A stretch of 64,000 nucleotides of DNA from CBDCYS01 sp965226185 (GCA_965226185.1 CBDDCT010000003.1:1-64000), one strand, 5' to 3'. Positions 44,801 to 53,902 are shown, numbered from the stretch's first letter. Notes: generated by a model not told the origin, from the letters alone. Numbers and translations are program-made.

Positions 44801-45468
44801 AGGACCCGGACAACGTCCTTTTTTCACGGGGAGCGCGATACCGTGTTCCGGGCGAGGCCGTGCGCGACATCGCTCTCGCCGCGAGCGGTCTGTTGAGCGA
44901 CAAGATCGGCGGACCCAGCGTCTATCCTCCGCAGCCGAAAGACATCCTTGCCGACCATTTCATCGAAGGGGGTTTCCGTCTGTGGCCGGAGAGCGAAGGA
45001 GAAGACCGGTACCGCCGTGGGCTGTACACGTTCTACAAGCGAACTTCGGTCTACCCGACCTTCATGACCTTCGACGCGCCGGATCGGACGGTTTGCGCCG
45101 TCCAGCGGTCGCGCTCGAATACGCCGCTCCAGGCTCTCAATACTTTGAATGACCCGGTATTCGTCGAGGCCGCCGCGGGGCTGGCGCAACGCATGATGAG
45201 AGAAGTGGATGGTGATCTGAGAGATCGGATCGAGCACGGCTTTCGCCTGGTGCTGGCGCGACGGCCCAGCGCGGAGGAGAGTCGCACCCTCGTCGACTTT
45301 CACGATCGACTCGCGTCAAAGTACAGGGATTCAGAAGACGCGGCGGGGAAGTTCGTGGCGAACGCGTTTCACAGACCCGCACCGGCCATCGAGCCGACCA
45401 GGCTGGCCCCCATGATCATGGTGGCGAACGTCTTGCTTAACCTTGACGAAGCGATCACGAGAGAATAG
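41818..45468 (+). CDS. PSD1 protein: DUF1549/DUF1553 with planctomycete-type cytochrome c domain
   Basis: 1216 residues from the ATG at 41818, followed by a signal peptide (RRGFWLTVALSAVGLWLPAG); a GTG at 41776 is less likely. A c-type haem site CLGCH lies near residue 70 (PSD cytochrome), then DUF1549 with a second CAQCH (CAQCHDHKYDPFKQKEYY). A PA14/galactose-binding-like middle follows (LSLGSHKGIEVWLNGKKVLS). DUF1553 covers the last ~300 residues (LDFARWLVSEDNPLAARVRV, RSNTPLQALNTLNDP). It is an exported haem protein, usually in glycan-degradation or oxidative loci. The next gene is its normal partner, DUF1501. Confidence 0.92.
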   Translation: MALSGSARRRGFWLTVALSAVGLWLPAGGQSPKPAGATSDGTVRGKTASPVLDRKVDFAAEIFPLFQDRCLGCHGPEQQMGEYRLDAKSTALRGGVSGPNILPGRGAESPLYQRIAGVGDRNPMPMVGERLTAERVALVGAWIDQGAEWPDAVGVQAAGVAKHWAYIKPVRPTAPEVQKERWVRNPIDNFVLARLEKQGLDPAPEASKETLARRLSLDLLGLPPSIAELDRFLADNRPEAYEEFVDGLLASARFGEHWAKSWLDLARYADTNGYESDEPRTMWAYRDWVIDAFNRNLPFDQFTIEQLAGDLLPDPTENQFIATGFHRNTMINNEAGSKDDEFYDAAVKDRVDTTATVWLGSTFGCAQCHDHKYDPFKQKEYYQLYAIFNNTADSGIELSEELPVFKGDKRELERREREVARVKKVLDTHTPELAASQEKWEQRIQPRLSALANAWRPLAPTKITSSAGVEFSNLADGSVLVSGEVPDGDTYEITFRSDLRNISALRVEALLHKNLPEGGPGLGEKGAIFLTGIEAEVWTDEQLARQAKNPLRWGNWHTIGPWRVKSRADAFATSFPPETNYDLLAVYDDSGLAWGERKDWKDGRVHYFRGEHCASYAYRTVEVEEQTTILLSLGSHKGIEVWLNGKKVLSKDPTRPIAPDQEMLRLKLERGSNQILLKVTNDTGPSGFYFRPYVGVEEETRIPFARAEADHFGWLTREVPGLLDGDPKSGWEFDPEGDLRGQPPQVVLLAREPFGSAGTVILTLRLHHDSGEKRRLVGRFRISATTIDPDDAALLVETPRRIQEVLSVPPSHRGEEQTRHIEAHYRSIAVELAETRAAYRRLTADLEEFRAKHTTTTLVMQELPEARETHRQNRGNFLDLAESVYPGIPRILGSLGPGQDSNRLDFARWLVSEDNPLAARVRVNQIVQSIFGRGLVPTPEDFGTQGDPPSHPELLDWLATEYMRLGWNTKPLIKTIAMSATYRQSSVAKAEKLDKDPDNVLFSRGARYRVPGEAVRDIALAASGLLSDKIGGPSVYPPQPKDILADHFIEGGFRLWPESEGEDRYRRGLYTFYKRTSVYPTFMTFDAPDRTVCAVQRSRSNTPLQALNTLNDPVFVEAAAGLAQRMMREVDGDLRDRIEHGFRLVLARRPSAEESRTLVDFHDRLASKYRDSEDAAGKFVANAFHRPAPAIEPTRLAPMIMVANVLLNLDEAITRE

Positions 45469-45548
45469 GAGACGCAGCAGAAACCGCTCAGTGATGCTCT
45501 GACAACGAGCCAGGAGACACGCAACTAAGCGGCCGGAGGGCAGTGAAC

Positions 45549-46991
45549 ATGAGTCCCGACAAAGAAGCATTTCTGCAAGTTACTCGCAGGCATTTCTTTT
45601 GGTCTGCCGGCGTGAGCGTCGGCTCCATCGCTCTGGGGTCACTGCTGAACAAAGACCTCAGGGCGGCTACCGCCAAGACCCGCACGGACCCGTTGGCACC
45701 CAGGCCCACTCATTACAAACCGCAGGCGAAGAGCGTCATTTTTCTGCTGATGGCCGGAGCCCCGTCGCAACTCGACCTTTTCGATTTTAAGCCTCAGCTG
45801 GCAAAGTTTCACGGGAAGAAGGTCCCGAAGGAGTTGGTCGAGGGAGAGCGATTTGCCTTCCTCACCGGCCAGCCGCAACTGCTGGGGCCGCAATTCAAAT
45901 TCGACCGCTACGGTGAGACAGGCACCTATGTTTCCGAGCTGCTGCCACACACGAGCGGGATAGTGGACGAGACGGCTTTCATTTACTCGCTGACGACGGA
46001 TCAGTTCAACCACGTCCCCGCACAGCTCAAGATGTTTACCGGGGCCCAACGAACGGGCCGGCCCTCCATGGGCGCCTGGCTGACGTACGGCCTCGGCAGC
46101 GAGAACGAAGACCTTCCCGGCTTCGTGGTCCTCTCGTCGGGTCGAGGTGCTCGTTGCGGAACTGCGTGCCTAGGAACAGCCTTCTTACCCACCGTCTATC
46201 AGGGAGTCCCGTTTCGACCGGGCGGCGATCCTGTGCTCTTCCTTTCGAATCCCGACGGCGTGAGCCCAGACATCCGGCGGGACTCGCTCGATACTCTGCA
46301 GAGGCTGAACTCTTACAAGCTGGCTCAGCAGGCCGACCCCGAGATCGAAACCCGCATCTCATCCTACGAGATGGCCTACCGGATGCAGACCAGTGTTCCC
46401 GAGCTCATGGACATCGCTCGAGAACCACGTTTCATTCACGAGATGTACGGCACCGAGCCTGGCAAGAAGTCGTTTGCTAACAATTGCCTGCTGGCACGGC
46501 GGCTCGTCGAGCGCGGGGTACGGTTCGTTCAACTGAGCCACGGCGAGTGGGACCACCACGGCGGCACGCGCGTCAACATTCCCAAACACCTCCCCGAAAA
46601 ATGTCGGGAGGTCGATCGTGCCACGGCGGCTCTGATCACAGACCTCAAACAGCGCGGCCTCTTGGACGAAACTCTTGTCATCTGGGGTGGCGAGTTTGGA
46701 CGCACGCCCATGCTGCAGGGAGAGCCGGACGACCCGCTTGTCGGCCGTGACCACCACCGTACGTTCACCATGTGGCTCGCCGGAGGAGGCATCAAGTCCG
46801 GCGCCCGGCTCGGCGCCACCGACGAGCTCGGCTACCGTGCCGTCGAACACCCATTGACTGTCCACGATCTGCAGGCCACGATACTCCACTTGATGGGAAT
46901 GGACCACACGAAACTTACTTTCAAGTTCCAGGGGCGCGACTTTCGTTTGACGGATGTGCACGGCCACGTGATCGAAGAGATTCTGGCGTAG
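45549..46991 (+). CDS. DUF1501 protein, Tat-exported, sulfatase-like fold
   Basis: 480 residues from the ATG at 45549, with GGAGGG 8 bases upstream; the GTG at 45543 is too close. The Tat signal is VTRRHFFWSAGVSVGSIALG. Family motifs include FLLMAGAPSQLDLFDFKP, HGEWDHHGG, LVIWGGEFGRTPM and GRDHHRTFTMWLAGGGIKSG. It is 80 bp after the PSD1 gene and surely in the same operon. The pair occurs widely in Planctomycetes and Acidobacteriota; the exact reaction is not established. Confidence 0.93.
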   Translation: MSPDKEAFLQVTRRHFFWSAGVSVGSIALGSLLNKDLRAATAKTRTDPLAPRPTHYKPQAKSVIFLLMAGAPSQLDLFDFKPQLAKFHGKKVPKELVEGERFAFLTGQPQLLGPQFKFDRYGETGTYVSELLPHTSGIVDETAFIYSLTTDQFNHVPAQLKMFTGAQRTGRPSMGAWLTYGLGSENEDLPGFVVLSSGRGARCGTACLGTAFLPTVYQGVPFRPGGDPVLFLSNPDGVSPDIRRDSLDTLQRLNSYKLAQQADPEIETRISSYEMAYRMQTSVPELMDIAREPRFIHEMYGTEPGKKSFANNCLLARRLVERGVRFVQLSHGEWDHHGGTRVNIPKHLPEKCREVDRATAALITDLKQRGLLDETLVIWGGEFGRTPMLQGEPDDPLVGRDHHRTFTMWLAGGGIKSGARLGATDELGYRAVEHPLTVHDLQATILHLMGMDHTKLTFKFQGRDFRLTDVHGHVIEEILA

Positions 46992-47036
46992 CTCGCCAGG
47001 ACTCGGCTTAGCAGCCCGTGGTAGATGTAGCCGTTT

Positions 47037-48437
47037 TCAGGCGGTGCGAGCGGGACCGAAGACGCAGGATTGCGACTGGAGCCGGAATGGTGTGTTGGCC
47101 GGGTGCGGCCACAGCCGAAGCAGAAGCGTTCGGCCAGCCGAAAACGGCCGCCTGACGGTCTCCAAGAGCCAATCGAAGGCCTTTTTCGCTTCTGCCAGCC
47201 CGCGCGGCGTCCCCGCTCCCCGTTCCTTCCTCAGCACTAGCGACAAATTGAACGCGCCGCCGTGAATCAGCAGCCGTTTCAAGATATTTTCGTGGCCGCG
47301 CAGGTGCGTCCGCCGCATCCGGCCGGTCTCATATAAGTGAGCAAAACTGCGTTCCACCCGCTCGCCGCGTAACCGTGACAGCTGTTTGCCCCGCTTCCCG
47401 CGCATCCGTCGCCGGTTGCCATACACCGCTTGTTGCTGCCGAGGCTTGCCGCACCAGTTGCGCCGCCCGCGGTCCGGTTCATTGATGTAAGAACGCATCT
47501 CCAGCGCCGTCAGGTCCGTCAGCACGTCGTTGCTGTGATAGCCCTTGTCGGCCACCACTTCTTGCAGCCCTTGGGGAGACAGTTGCTCGTTCGCCTCCTG
47601 GTCTTGGGCGACCGCGGCGACTTGCTGCGCGGCCGCGCTAATCGTCTCGGACACGGTTGTCGTGTCGCCCAGATCGGCGCCTTGCAGCGTCAGCGCCAGC
47701 AGCGCGCCCGTCTCCAGGTCCACGGCGTGCTCGGCCTTGTGCGCCAAGTGCGTGCGCCCGTCTTTCATTTTTGCGATCTTGGCGTCGGGGTCATGCGGAT
47801 TGGTCCAATCCTTGTTGGAGCCTTTGTTTTTGCGCTTTTTGTCCAGCTTGGCCAGCTGCTCGCGGCTCGGCGTCTCGATCCCCGACTCCGCCGCCAGTCC
47901 CCGCAGGAACTCTTCGTAGCTCTCGCCGCTGTCGCGCCGCACGATCGAGCGCAACGCCGCGCTGGCCTCGAGCGTGGTCGCATCGACCGCAATCGTGCCG
48001 CCTTTCAACAGACCCTGCTTGGCGAGCAATTGCAGCACCCAGGTGAACACTTCGCGGTGCGTTTCGACGTCGATCAGGCGGCGCGTGCGCGAGATCGTCG
48101 AGTGATCGGGCGTTGATTCGTCGAGCTCGATGGCGAGAAAGCGCCGCAACGAGATCGAATCGGCCAGGCGCCAAGCGATGCCGCGCTCGCTGTCGATGCC
48201 TTCGAGGTAGCCGATCAGCAGGCAGCGGAAGTAGCTGCCGGGCGTCAGCGAGGGACGGCCCATGTGCGCCGCGTAGAACTGCTCGCAGCGCTGTTCGGCG
48301 AAGTCGTCGAAGCCGTGCTCGTCGAGCAGCTCGTTGAGCCTGCGATAAAACGGGTGGGCCGCAGTCTGGGGCAGATCCGCGGCGGCGACCCACAGCCCTT
48401 TCTGCCGCTGCCGCTGGTTGCGTCGTCCCATTGCCAT
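47037..48437 (-). CDS. IS1182-like transposase (IS4/IS5 superfamily)
   Basis: 466 residues from the ATG at 48437. The N-terminal DUF772-type domain (MGRPSLTPGSYFRCLLIGYL, then EGIDSERGIAWRLADSISLR) is followed by a DDE core: IAVDATTLEASAALRSIVRR, then VVADKGYHSND, and Glu in GERVERSFAHLYETGRMRR. A CTG/KDWTNPHDPD linker carries the usual insertion. The frame is intact. The open frame continues upstream into the MITE (to 48599) but that part is MITE sequence, not transposase. Confidence 0.88.
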   Translation of the reverse strand: MAMGRRNQRQRQKGLWVAAADLPQTAAHPFYRRLNELLDEHGFDDFAEQRCEQFYAAHMGRPSLTPGSYFRCLLIGYLEGIDSERGIAWRLADSISLRRFLAIELDESTPDHSTISRTRRLIDVETHREVFTWVLQLLAKQGLLKGGTIAVDATTLEASAALRSIVRRDSGESYEEFLRGLAAESGIETPSREQLAKLDKKRKNKGSNKDWTNPHDPDAKIAKMKDGRTHLAHKAEHAVDLETGALLALTLQGADLGDTTTVSETISAAAQQVAAVAQDQEANEQLSPQGLQEVVADKGYHSNDVLTDLTALEMRSYINEPDRGRRNWCGKPRQQQAVYGNRRRMRGKRGKQLSRLRGERVERSFAHLYETGRMRRTHLRGHENILKRLLIHGGAFNLSLVLRKERGAGTPRGLAEAKKAFDWLLETVRRPFSAGRTLLLRLWPHPANTPFRLQSQSCVFGPARTA

Positions 48438-48451
48438 AAAACAATTATACA

Positions 48452-48987
48452 CCTGAATTATGCACAGATTCACTTTGCGAGTGTGGCTGCGTTCGTAGCG
48501 GGTTGGCGGTCGTCGTGAGGTGGTAGTGGTAGCTCGGCAACTGGCCTTTTGGCTTCTCCGTGTCCGGTTTCCCTTCCCGCCCAGAATCCGCGTCGTCAAA
48601 ACCTCGCTCGGAAGTGACGTGTTTCCAGTGCGTTACGGCTAGTGCATAAAATTTTATGCATAGCGCATAGCCAGGCTCTCAGATCAGCGCCCTCCCGACC
48701 ACCGGCAGCAAGCCGCCGTAGGGAGTCGGCTTCCTGCCGCGGAAGTGGTAAGGCGTCGAAGCCCCGATTTTATTGGGCTGCGAGGCCGTCACGGCTGGGC
48801 CTTGTTGGACGGGCCTTTGGGAGCTATGCTGTTTTCGTCTGGTAACCATGTGGGTGACCTCCTTGGGGTTGGCTGGCGAAGCTGGTATCTTTGCCAGCCT
48901 ACCTTTTTACCCCATGTTTTCGGGGGTTCCCAATGGTCCCTTGCGGCTCAGCCCTCCTCAGGTCCACGCCGCAGTGCATAATTCAGG
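48452..48987. mobile_element. MITE: IS1380 deletion derivative, copy 2
   Basis: 536 bp with CCTGAATTATGCAC ends and a perfect 5-bp target duplication ATACA (48447-48451, 48988-48992). Compared with copy 1 it has an extra 6 bp (TAGTGG) and about five substitutions. Confidence 0.9.
48679..48849 (-). CDS. 56-aa residual transposase ORF of MITE copy 2
   Basis: Same fused N-/C-terminal reading frame as in copy 1, intact in length, with the GGAGG site. The two copies retain the frame, which may be chance given their recent divergence. Confidence 0.5.
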   Translation of the reverse strand: MVTRRKQHSSQRPVQQGPAVTASQPNKIGASTPYHFRGRKPTPYGGLLPVVGRALI

Positions 48988-49052
48988 ATACACCAAGATG
49001 TTCTCTTTGCCAAGTACTTTGTGCATTGTTGTACTTTTACCACGGGCTGTTA

Positions 49053-49344
49053 GGCGCAGCAGAAAACTCCGCAGCCGCATCAGCTGTGATTGAGTTTGGG
49101 CTACTACCTGCTGAGGCGATGGGGACAGGAAGCTGTGAAAAAATGCTGGGGACAGGCTGCCGCGGCCCCAACAGTCGTGGCTGAGACTGGACTTACCCTG
49201 ATTCTTTCACACCTTACCGTCTACTTTTCAGTGTCCTGAAGACCCGCGCCCTGTGGCTTCAAAAGCGCCGTTGCCGCAATCATACACCATGTGCCCGAGT
49301 CGATCCTGATGGTGCTCGACCTCCCGCGATATCTCTCCGCAAAC
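49053..49344. other. Gap right of the IS1182-like element
   Basis: No gene recognised. Confidence 0.4.
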
Positions 49345-49435
49345 GCGGGAAACGCTGCGTGGCCGCTGGGGAACAATAAGGGCACATCAAGCAGGCGAAA
49401 CCATCCCAAATGAGACTACATGAGACTAAAACTCC
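49345..49435 (-). repeat. Repeat R1, inverted copy of 41485-41560
   Basis: Contains CCAAATGAGACTACATGAGA and CTAAAACTCCGG; see the left copy. On the minus strand it encodes WFRLLDVPLLFP like the left copy. Confidence 0.6.
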
Positions 49436-49504
49436 GGCAGAGTAACTGTTTTCGCATCAGGCACTTGTGTTGAAAACACAAGACTTATGAGTGTCGACAA
49501 GCAG

Positions 49505-49605
49505 GCCTGAAAAGGCTGGCCACGAGCGTTGCGGGCGGCTATCAGTGGACGGACATCCCTGCCATGGGGCCGAGCGTGGTCATCGTAACCGACAATGATC
49601 CCGAG
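49505..49605 (+). repeat. Repeat R2, inverted copy of 39225-39312
   Basis: GGCCTGAAAAGGCTGGCCAC…GGGGCCGAGCGTGGTCATCG; reads GGYQWTDIPAMGPSVVIVTD on the plus strand. With R1 it makes a nested inverted arrangement around the PSD1 region. Confidence 0.6.
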
Positions 49606-49881
49606 TTGCCCCGCCGCGAGGCCAAACGGCCGGTTAACATGCTGTGGGCTACCTGCGATCAGCTCGTCGCAGGCTTTACTGATTCAAACCTACTGGCCGC
49701 GAACCCAACCCTCACACCCACAACTGAGGTTCCGTTGGTGTCTGTGTGGTGTCTGTTTCCACCGCGCACCAGGAAGACTACGATGAACAGGCGAGACTCA
49801 CGAGACAATCCGTAACCAACACAATCAACAAACTTTAGTTCAATTACCTTAGCTATCAACAACTTAGAGAAAACTAGCAAG
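49606..49881. other. Gap before the kinase remnant
   Basis: No gene recognised; the last 60 bases are AT-rich and lead straight into the middle of a kinase reading frame. Confidence 0.4.
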
Positions 49882-51255
49882 ATGATGTATTCGATCACCA
49901 ACGAAGAGCCCGAGCCAATGACAGCGCTGCGGACGGGCGTGCCGATGGAGCTGGAACTTTTGGTGAACAAGTGTCTGGCCAAAGAAGCCGACAGGCGCTA
50001 CCAAAGCACTGCCGACATGGTGGTTGATTTGGAAACGCTCAGCGAGAAGCTGAAGTCGGGCAAATCGACGATTGCGCAGTCGGCCGCCCGGAGTGTGATC
50101 GCACGGACGGCCCCCCCCAGCATCGATGCAAAGACGCAAGGTGCCGCGCCCGCTTCCCGCACGCGCGAGCGTATCGCCTGGGCTGCTGCAGCGTTAGCTT
50201 GCTTGGCACTCGCAGCTTTTTGGTTTTTTGGCACCGGGCGGGAACAACCCGCCACGCATTCCGGAATTGCCCCTCTCCGACTTCAGGTCGCTCTACCCGA
50301 GGGGATGTCCTATACATCCCGGTTCGCGATGTCTCCGAACGGCCGCTGGCTCGTAGCGCTCCAAGACGGGCGGAGGCTCGTCTTGCACGATTTTCTGGAC
50401 AAATCCACGCGCGAGGTGGCTGACGCCGATCTGCATTGCTATCCGTTCTGGTCGCCCGATAGTCGCTTCATAGGGTTCGGAGCGGGCGGCGACTTGAGAA
50501 AATTCCACCTCAACCGGGGTATTGTACAGACGATCTGCCCGCTGCCGGGAAACCGTTTCCGCGGCGGCAGTTGGAACCAGGAAGGAACAATTGTTTTCGG
50601 CGTCGAAGATCCCGAGACAGCAGGCATCTACAAGGTTTCCGCCTCGGGGGGAGAGTCTGTCTTGTGGTCGAGGGCCGACGATTCCGATCCTCTCGGGCGC
50701 CACGAATACTGGCCCGACTTTCTGCCGGACGGCCGCCACTTCATCTTTTGGAAGCGAAGCGACCGGACCGCCCATCTCGCTTCGCTTGACTCGCGTGAGA
50801 GCACGCCTTTGTTTCAGGCAGAATCAGCCGTCAGATATCGACCCCCAGGCTACCTCATCTTTATGGATGAGACGGTACTAGAGACACGAACCTTCGACGC
50901 GACCGCTCTTCGCGTCACTGGCGAGCCGCTTGGAATCACTGACGAGATCGGAGTCGCCTCGGCTACTGGGCGCCCCAACTTCTCGGTGTCCACAAGCGGG
51001 TCTCTGGTTTTCATTACCAGGCGGACCTCGCGGCTTGTCTGGGTGGATCGGCAAGGCCGGGTCCATGAAATCGATGAGGCGGGCGGGCAGACCTTCGCCG
51101 CAATGGCCTACATCGACGGCGAAAGCCTCGAGAAGAAGATCGAGGCAGGACCGCTGGAGCTTGGGGAGGCCCTCGTGAGCGCGGCTCGATTCATACTCGG
51201 ATGGGCTGATCTGATAAGGATATGTAGCCTGGGATTTTGCATCTATCTTCACTGA
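49882..51255 (+). pseudogene. Rearranged Ser/Thr kinase–WD40 (TolB-like) gene remnant
   Basis: It opens in the C-lobe end of a PknB-type kinase (LVNKCLAKEADRRYQSTADM), then one TM helix (WAAAALACLALAAFWFFGTG), then WD40/TolB-like repeats (FAMSPNGRWLVALQDGR, YPFWSPDSRFIGFGAGG, WPDFLPDGRHFIFWKRS). Near its end, after VWVDRQGRVHEIDEAGGQ, the frame switches to MAYIDGESLEKKIEAGPLEL. That is the hinge of a kinase N-lobe and belongs upstream of the C-lobe. The kinase active site is missing and the propeller is incomplete. Its last bases overlap the PQQ dehydrogenase stop. Confidence 0.75.
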
Positions 51256-53390
51256 GTGACTTGCGGAAGCGCGAAGGCGACATAGGTGCCGCCGGAAGGA
51301 TTGCCCCATTTGCCGCCGCCCGCGGCGATCACGACGAACTCTCGGCCGTTGACCTCGTACACAGCCGGAGTGGCATTCCCTGCTGCCGGCAGTGTAGTTT
51401 CCCACAAGAGCTTGCCGGTAGTTTTGTCAAAGGCACGGAACTTGCGGTCGTGATTGGTCGCGCCGATAAATAGAACACCGCCTGCAGTGACCACGGGGCC
51501 GCCATAGTTTTCACTGCCAGTGTTGTGCAGCCCCTGCTCGGCCAGTTTAGGAAACTCACCGAAGGGAATCTTCCAGACGATCTCCCCCTTGTTCAAATCG
51601 ATCGCATTCAGCGTGCCCCACGGAGGCTCGACAGCGGGGTAGCCGTCGGGATCGAGGAACTTGTTGTACCCGTCGTGCTTGTACTTGAGGTCCATGGGCG
51701 AGGGAGCAGGAACCTCAACTTCTCTGTCTTCACCCGAGACGAGATAGGACACCAGCGCCTGAACTGCCCGACGCGGCAGGTTTGCAAACGCCGGCATGCG
51801 GCCAGCACCTTTACGAATGACCTGTGCGATTTCGCGCGGCTTAGACTTGTCCCCGATGGCAACGAGGGAGGGAAACTCCGGGGGGCTGCCGCCACGTTCT
51901 TTTCCATGACAACTGGCGCAGTAATCCAGGTACAAGTTCCGCGAGGTCGCGCCGGCTTCGAGCTGAGTACGCTCCACCAGTCTGAGGATCCAGGGCATTT
52001 CGTTAGCGTTTACATAGAGGAGGCCCGTGGCGGGGTCGAAAGCAGAGCCGCCCCATTCGCCACCGCCGTCATACCCAGGAAACAAGATTGTTCCCTGAAG
52101 ACTTGGAGGCGTGAACTGCTCCCCGCCACGAACTTGCCGGAAGCGCTTGAGAACGGTCTTGTACGCCTCGGGAGTCCGCTTGGTGACCATGTCCTCGGTG
52201 AAGATTTGGCGGGCGAACGGCGGCGGTTTTTGCGGTAAAGGTTGTGTGGCCGCAAGCTTCTCGCCGTCGACGTCGGAAGCGGGAACCCTACGGTATTCAA
52301 TCGGGAACAGCGGCTTGCCGGTTTCGCGCTCGAAGACGAATACATGACCGGACTTCGTGATCTGCGCCGCGGCGTCGATCAGATTCCCATCGCGCTTCAC
52401 GGTTACGAGACGGGGCGGGACGGGAAGGTCGCGATCCCACACGTCATGCTTGACAGCTTGAAAATGCCAGACATGCTCGCCCGTCTCCGCCTTCAGCGCA
52501 ATCAGAGAATTCGCGAACAGATTGTCTCCAAGGCGGTTAGCGCCGTAGAAATCGAAGGCTGCCGACCCGGTCGGAACAAACAGCAACCCACGCTCTTCAT
52601 CCAAACTCATGCCGGCCCAATTGTTCGCGGCTCCACTATATTTCCAGGCGTCCTTCGGCCAGGTCTCGTACCCGAACTCGCCCGGATGGGGAATCGTGTG
52701 AAAGCTCCAGCGATGCTGTCCCGTACGGACGTCGTAGGCCCGGATGTCACCGGGAGGCGCGGGGAGCGCTTCACTGACGATACTGCCGAGGATGAGTAGG
52801 TCGTTGTAGATTACGCCGGGGCTGTTAGCAGAGATGGAGACCGTCTCGGGGTCGCGCCCGAGGCCCTCCCGGAGGTCAACACGACCCCTGTCGCCGAAAT
52901 CGGAAATCGGCTTGCCGGTACGGGCATCGAGAGCGAAGAGAAAGTGACTGGAGACGAAGAACAGCCGCTGCTGCCGGCCATCGCTCCACCAAGTGACGCC
53001 GCGGTTACGACGCAGACGATCGGTCTTCGGTCCTTCATTAGGGTCGAAGCTCCAGTGGAGTTTCCCTGTGGCTGCATCGAGGGCGATGACCCTCAGCCGC
53101 GGTGTCGTAGCGAAGAGAACGCCATCGATGACGATCGGGTTACACTGCATCTCCGAGCCGGAGTACGCATCGCCGGTGTCGAAACTCCAGGCAACCTTCA
53201 GGCGGTGGACATTTTTGCGGTTGATTTGGTCGAGAGCGGAATACTGGATGTTCTCGGGACCGCCGCCGTAAGCTCTCCACTCGCGATAGGAGCGAACGGA
53301 CTCCGAATCCAAGGCGGGCGCCCATAGCAGCAACAAAACGAGGGTTGGCATGATCGCGCAGATTCCAATAGTTCTCAGTATGTTGTTCAT
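51249..53390 (-). CDS. PQQ-dependent membrane-type dehydrogenase with cytochrome c insert
   Basis: 713 residues behind GGAGGACGACG-ATG. The N-terminal hydrophobic segment (GICAIMPTLVLLLLWAPAL) targets it to the membrane or periplasm. The eight-bladed quinoprotein propeller shows Trp-docking repeats (GKLHWSFDPNEGPKTDR, GEHVWHFQAVKHDVWDRDLP, GKLLWETTLPAAG). A c-type haem site CASCHG (~residue 500) sits in an inserted cytochrome domain ending RMPAFANLPRRAVQAL. It resembles glucose/alcohol quinoproteins; electrons would pass to the respiratory chain. The sugar or alcohol substrate cannot be told. Confidence 0.9.
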   Translation of the reverse strand: MNNILRTIGICAIMPTLVLLLLWAPALDSESVRSYREWRAYGGGPENIQYSALDQINRKNVHRLKVAWSFDTGDAYSGSEMQCNPIVIDGVLFATTPRLRVIALDAATGKLHWSFDPNEGPKTDRLRRNRGVTWWSDGRQQRLFFVSSHFLFALDARTGKPISDFGDRGRVDLREGLGRDPETVSISANSPGVIYNDLLILGSIVSEALPAPPGDIRAYDVRTGQHRWSFHTIPHPGEFGYETWPKDAWKYSGAANNWAGMSLDEERGLLFVPTGSAAFDFYGANRLGDNLFANSLIALKAETGEHVWHFQAVKHDVWDRDLPVPPRLVTVKRDGNLIDAAAQITKSGHVFVFERETGKPLFPIEYRRVPASDVDGEKLAATQPLPQKPPPFARQIFTEDMVTKRTPEAYKTVLKRFRQVRGGEQFTPPSLQGTILFPGYDGGGEWGGSAFDPATGLLYVNANEMPWILRLVERTQLEAGATSRNLYLDYCASCHGKERGGSPPEFPSLVAIGDKSKPREIAQVIRKGAGRMPAFANLPRRAVQALVSYLVSGEDREVEVPAPSPMDLKYKHDGYNKFLDPDGYPAVEPPWGTLNAIDLNKGEIVWKIPFGEFPKLAEQGLHNTGSENYGGPVVTAGGVLFIGATNHDRKFRAFDKTTGKLLWETTLPAAGNATPAVYEVNGREFVVIAAGGGKWGNPSGGTYVAFALPQVTQ

Positions 53391-53902
53391 CGTCGTCCTC
53401 CGTTACCTTTCTGGTTCTCCAGCTACACGTACAACCGCGACGGGGCCTTCAGAGACCGAGTCTCCGGCCAGGGACCCTGTGTCAGAGTACTAGAAATTCT
53501 AGATCAAAAACCGTATTTGATCAACGTGGTCCTCCGTTGGATAAGCCCCTGCTATTTCAGATGTACCCGAGCGCAGGCGTTTTCCCCACAGGCGGGGAAA
53601 AAAGAGGAGACCGAAAAGGACAGGTATCTCGGAAGCTGGATCAGATCAACGGTCGACTCCACCGTTCCCGATGCTAGGCTAATAATGCGTACCGCGGCCC
53701 CGGAAGGTACGGGAGTCGGCTCGCCCGCTCGAAGGCCGGGGGCAAAAGCCGGATGATGGCGCACCACGCAAGGCCGTACGCGTAGGCCGTTCTTAGCACA
53801 ATGAGACGTGCACAAGGGCAATCGCTTGGAGCCGGCGCGCGGTGTCTCGTCGCGGGAGTCGCCGCCGAGCCGGCTCGTGGTTCGCAGCTTGGAATTCTCA
53901 CC
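53391..53902. other. Divergent intergenic region between PQQ dehydrogenase and TPR gene
   Basis: Contains a small stem CCCC-ACAGGC-GGGG at 53583-53597 (TTTTCCCCACAGGCGGGGAAAA, 8-bp arms if the flanking bases pair). No gene; the TPR reading frame is open here but its residues are not family-like. Confidence 0.45.

Larger units (their letters stand above)
48444..49013 (-). promoter_or_regulatory. Transposase promoter split by the MITE
   Basis: -10 TATAAT (48449-48444) lies 6 bases before the ATG. -35 TTGGCA (49013-49008) is on the far side of the MITE. Removing the MITE and one ATACA restores a 17-bp spacer. Confidence 0.75.
47009..49052 (-). mobile_element. IS1182-like insertion sequence with MITE copy 2 inside
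   Basis: Inverted ends TAGCAGCCCGTGGTA (47009-47023) and TACCACGGGCTGTTA (49038-49052) differ at one base. They bound the transposase gene and a 536-bp MITE inserted in its promoter. Without the MITE and one target copy the element would be about 1.5 kb. I see no clear flanking duplication. Confidence 0.75.

Noticed and set aside
47430..48116. 228-residue plus-strand open frame
   Set aside because: Antisense to the IS1182-like transposase.
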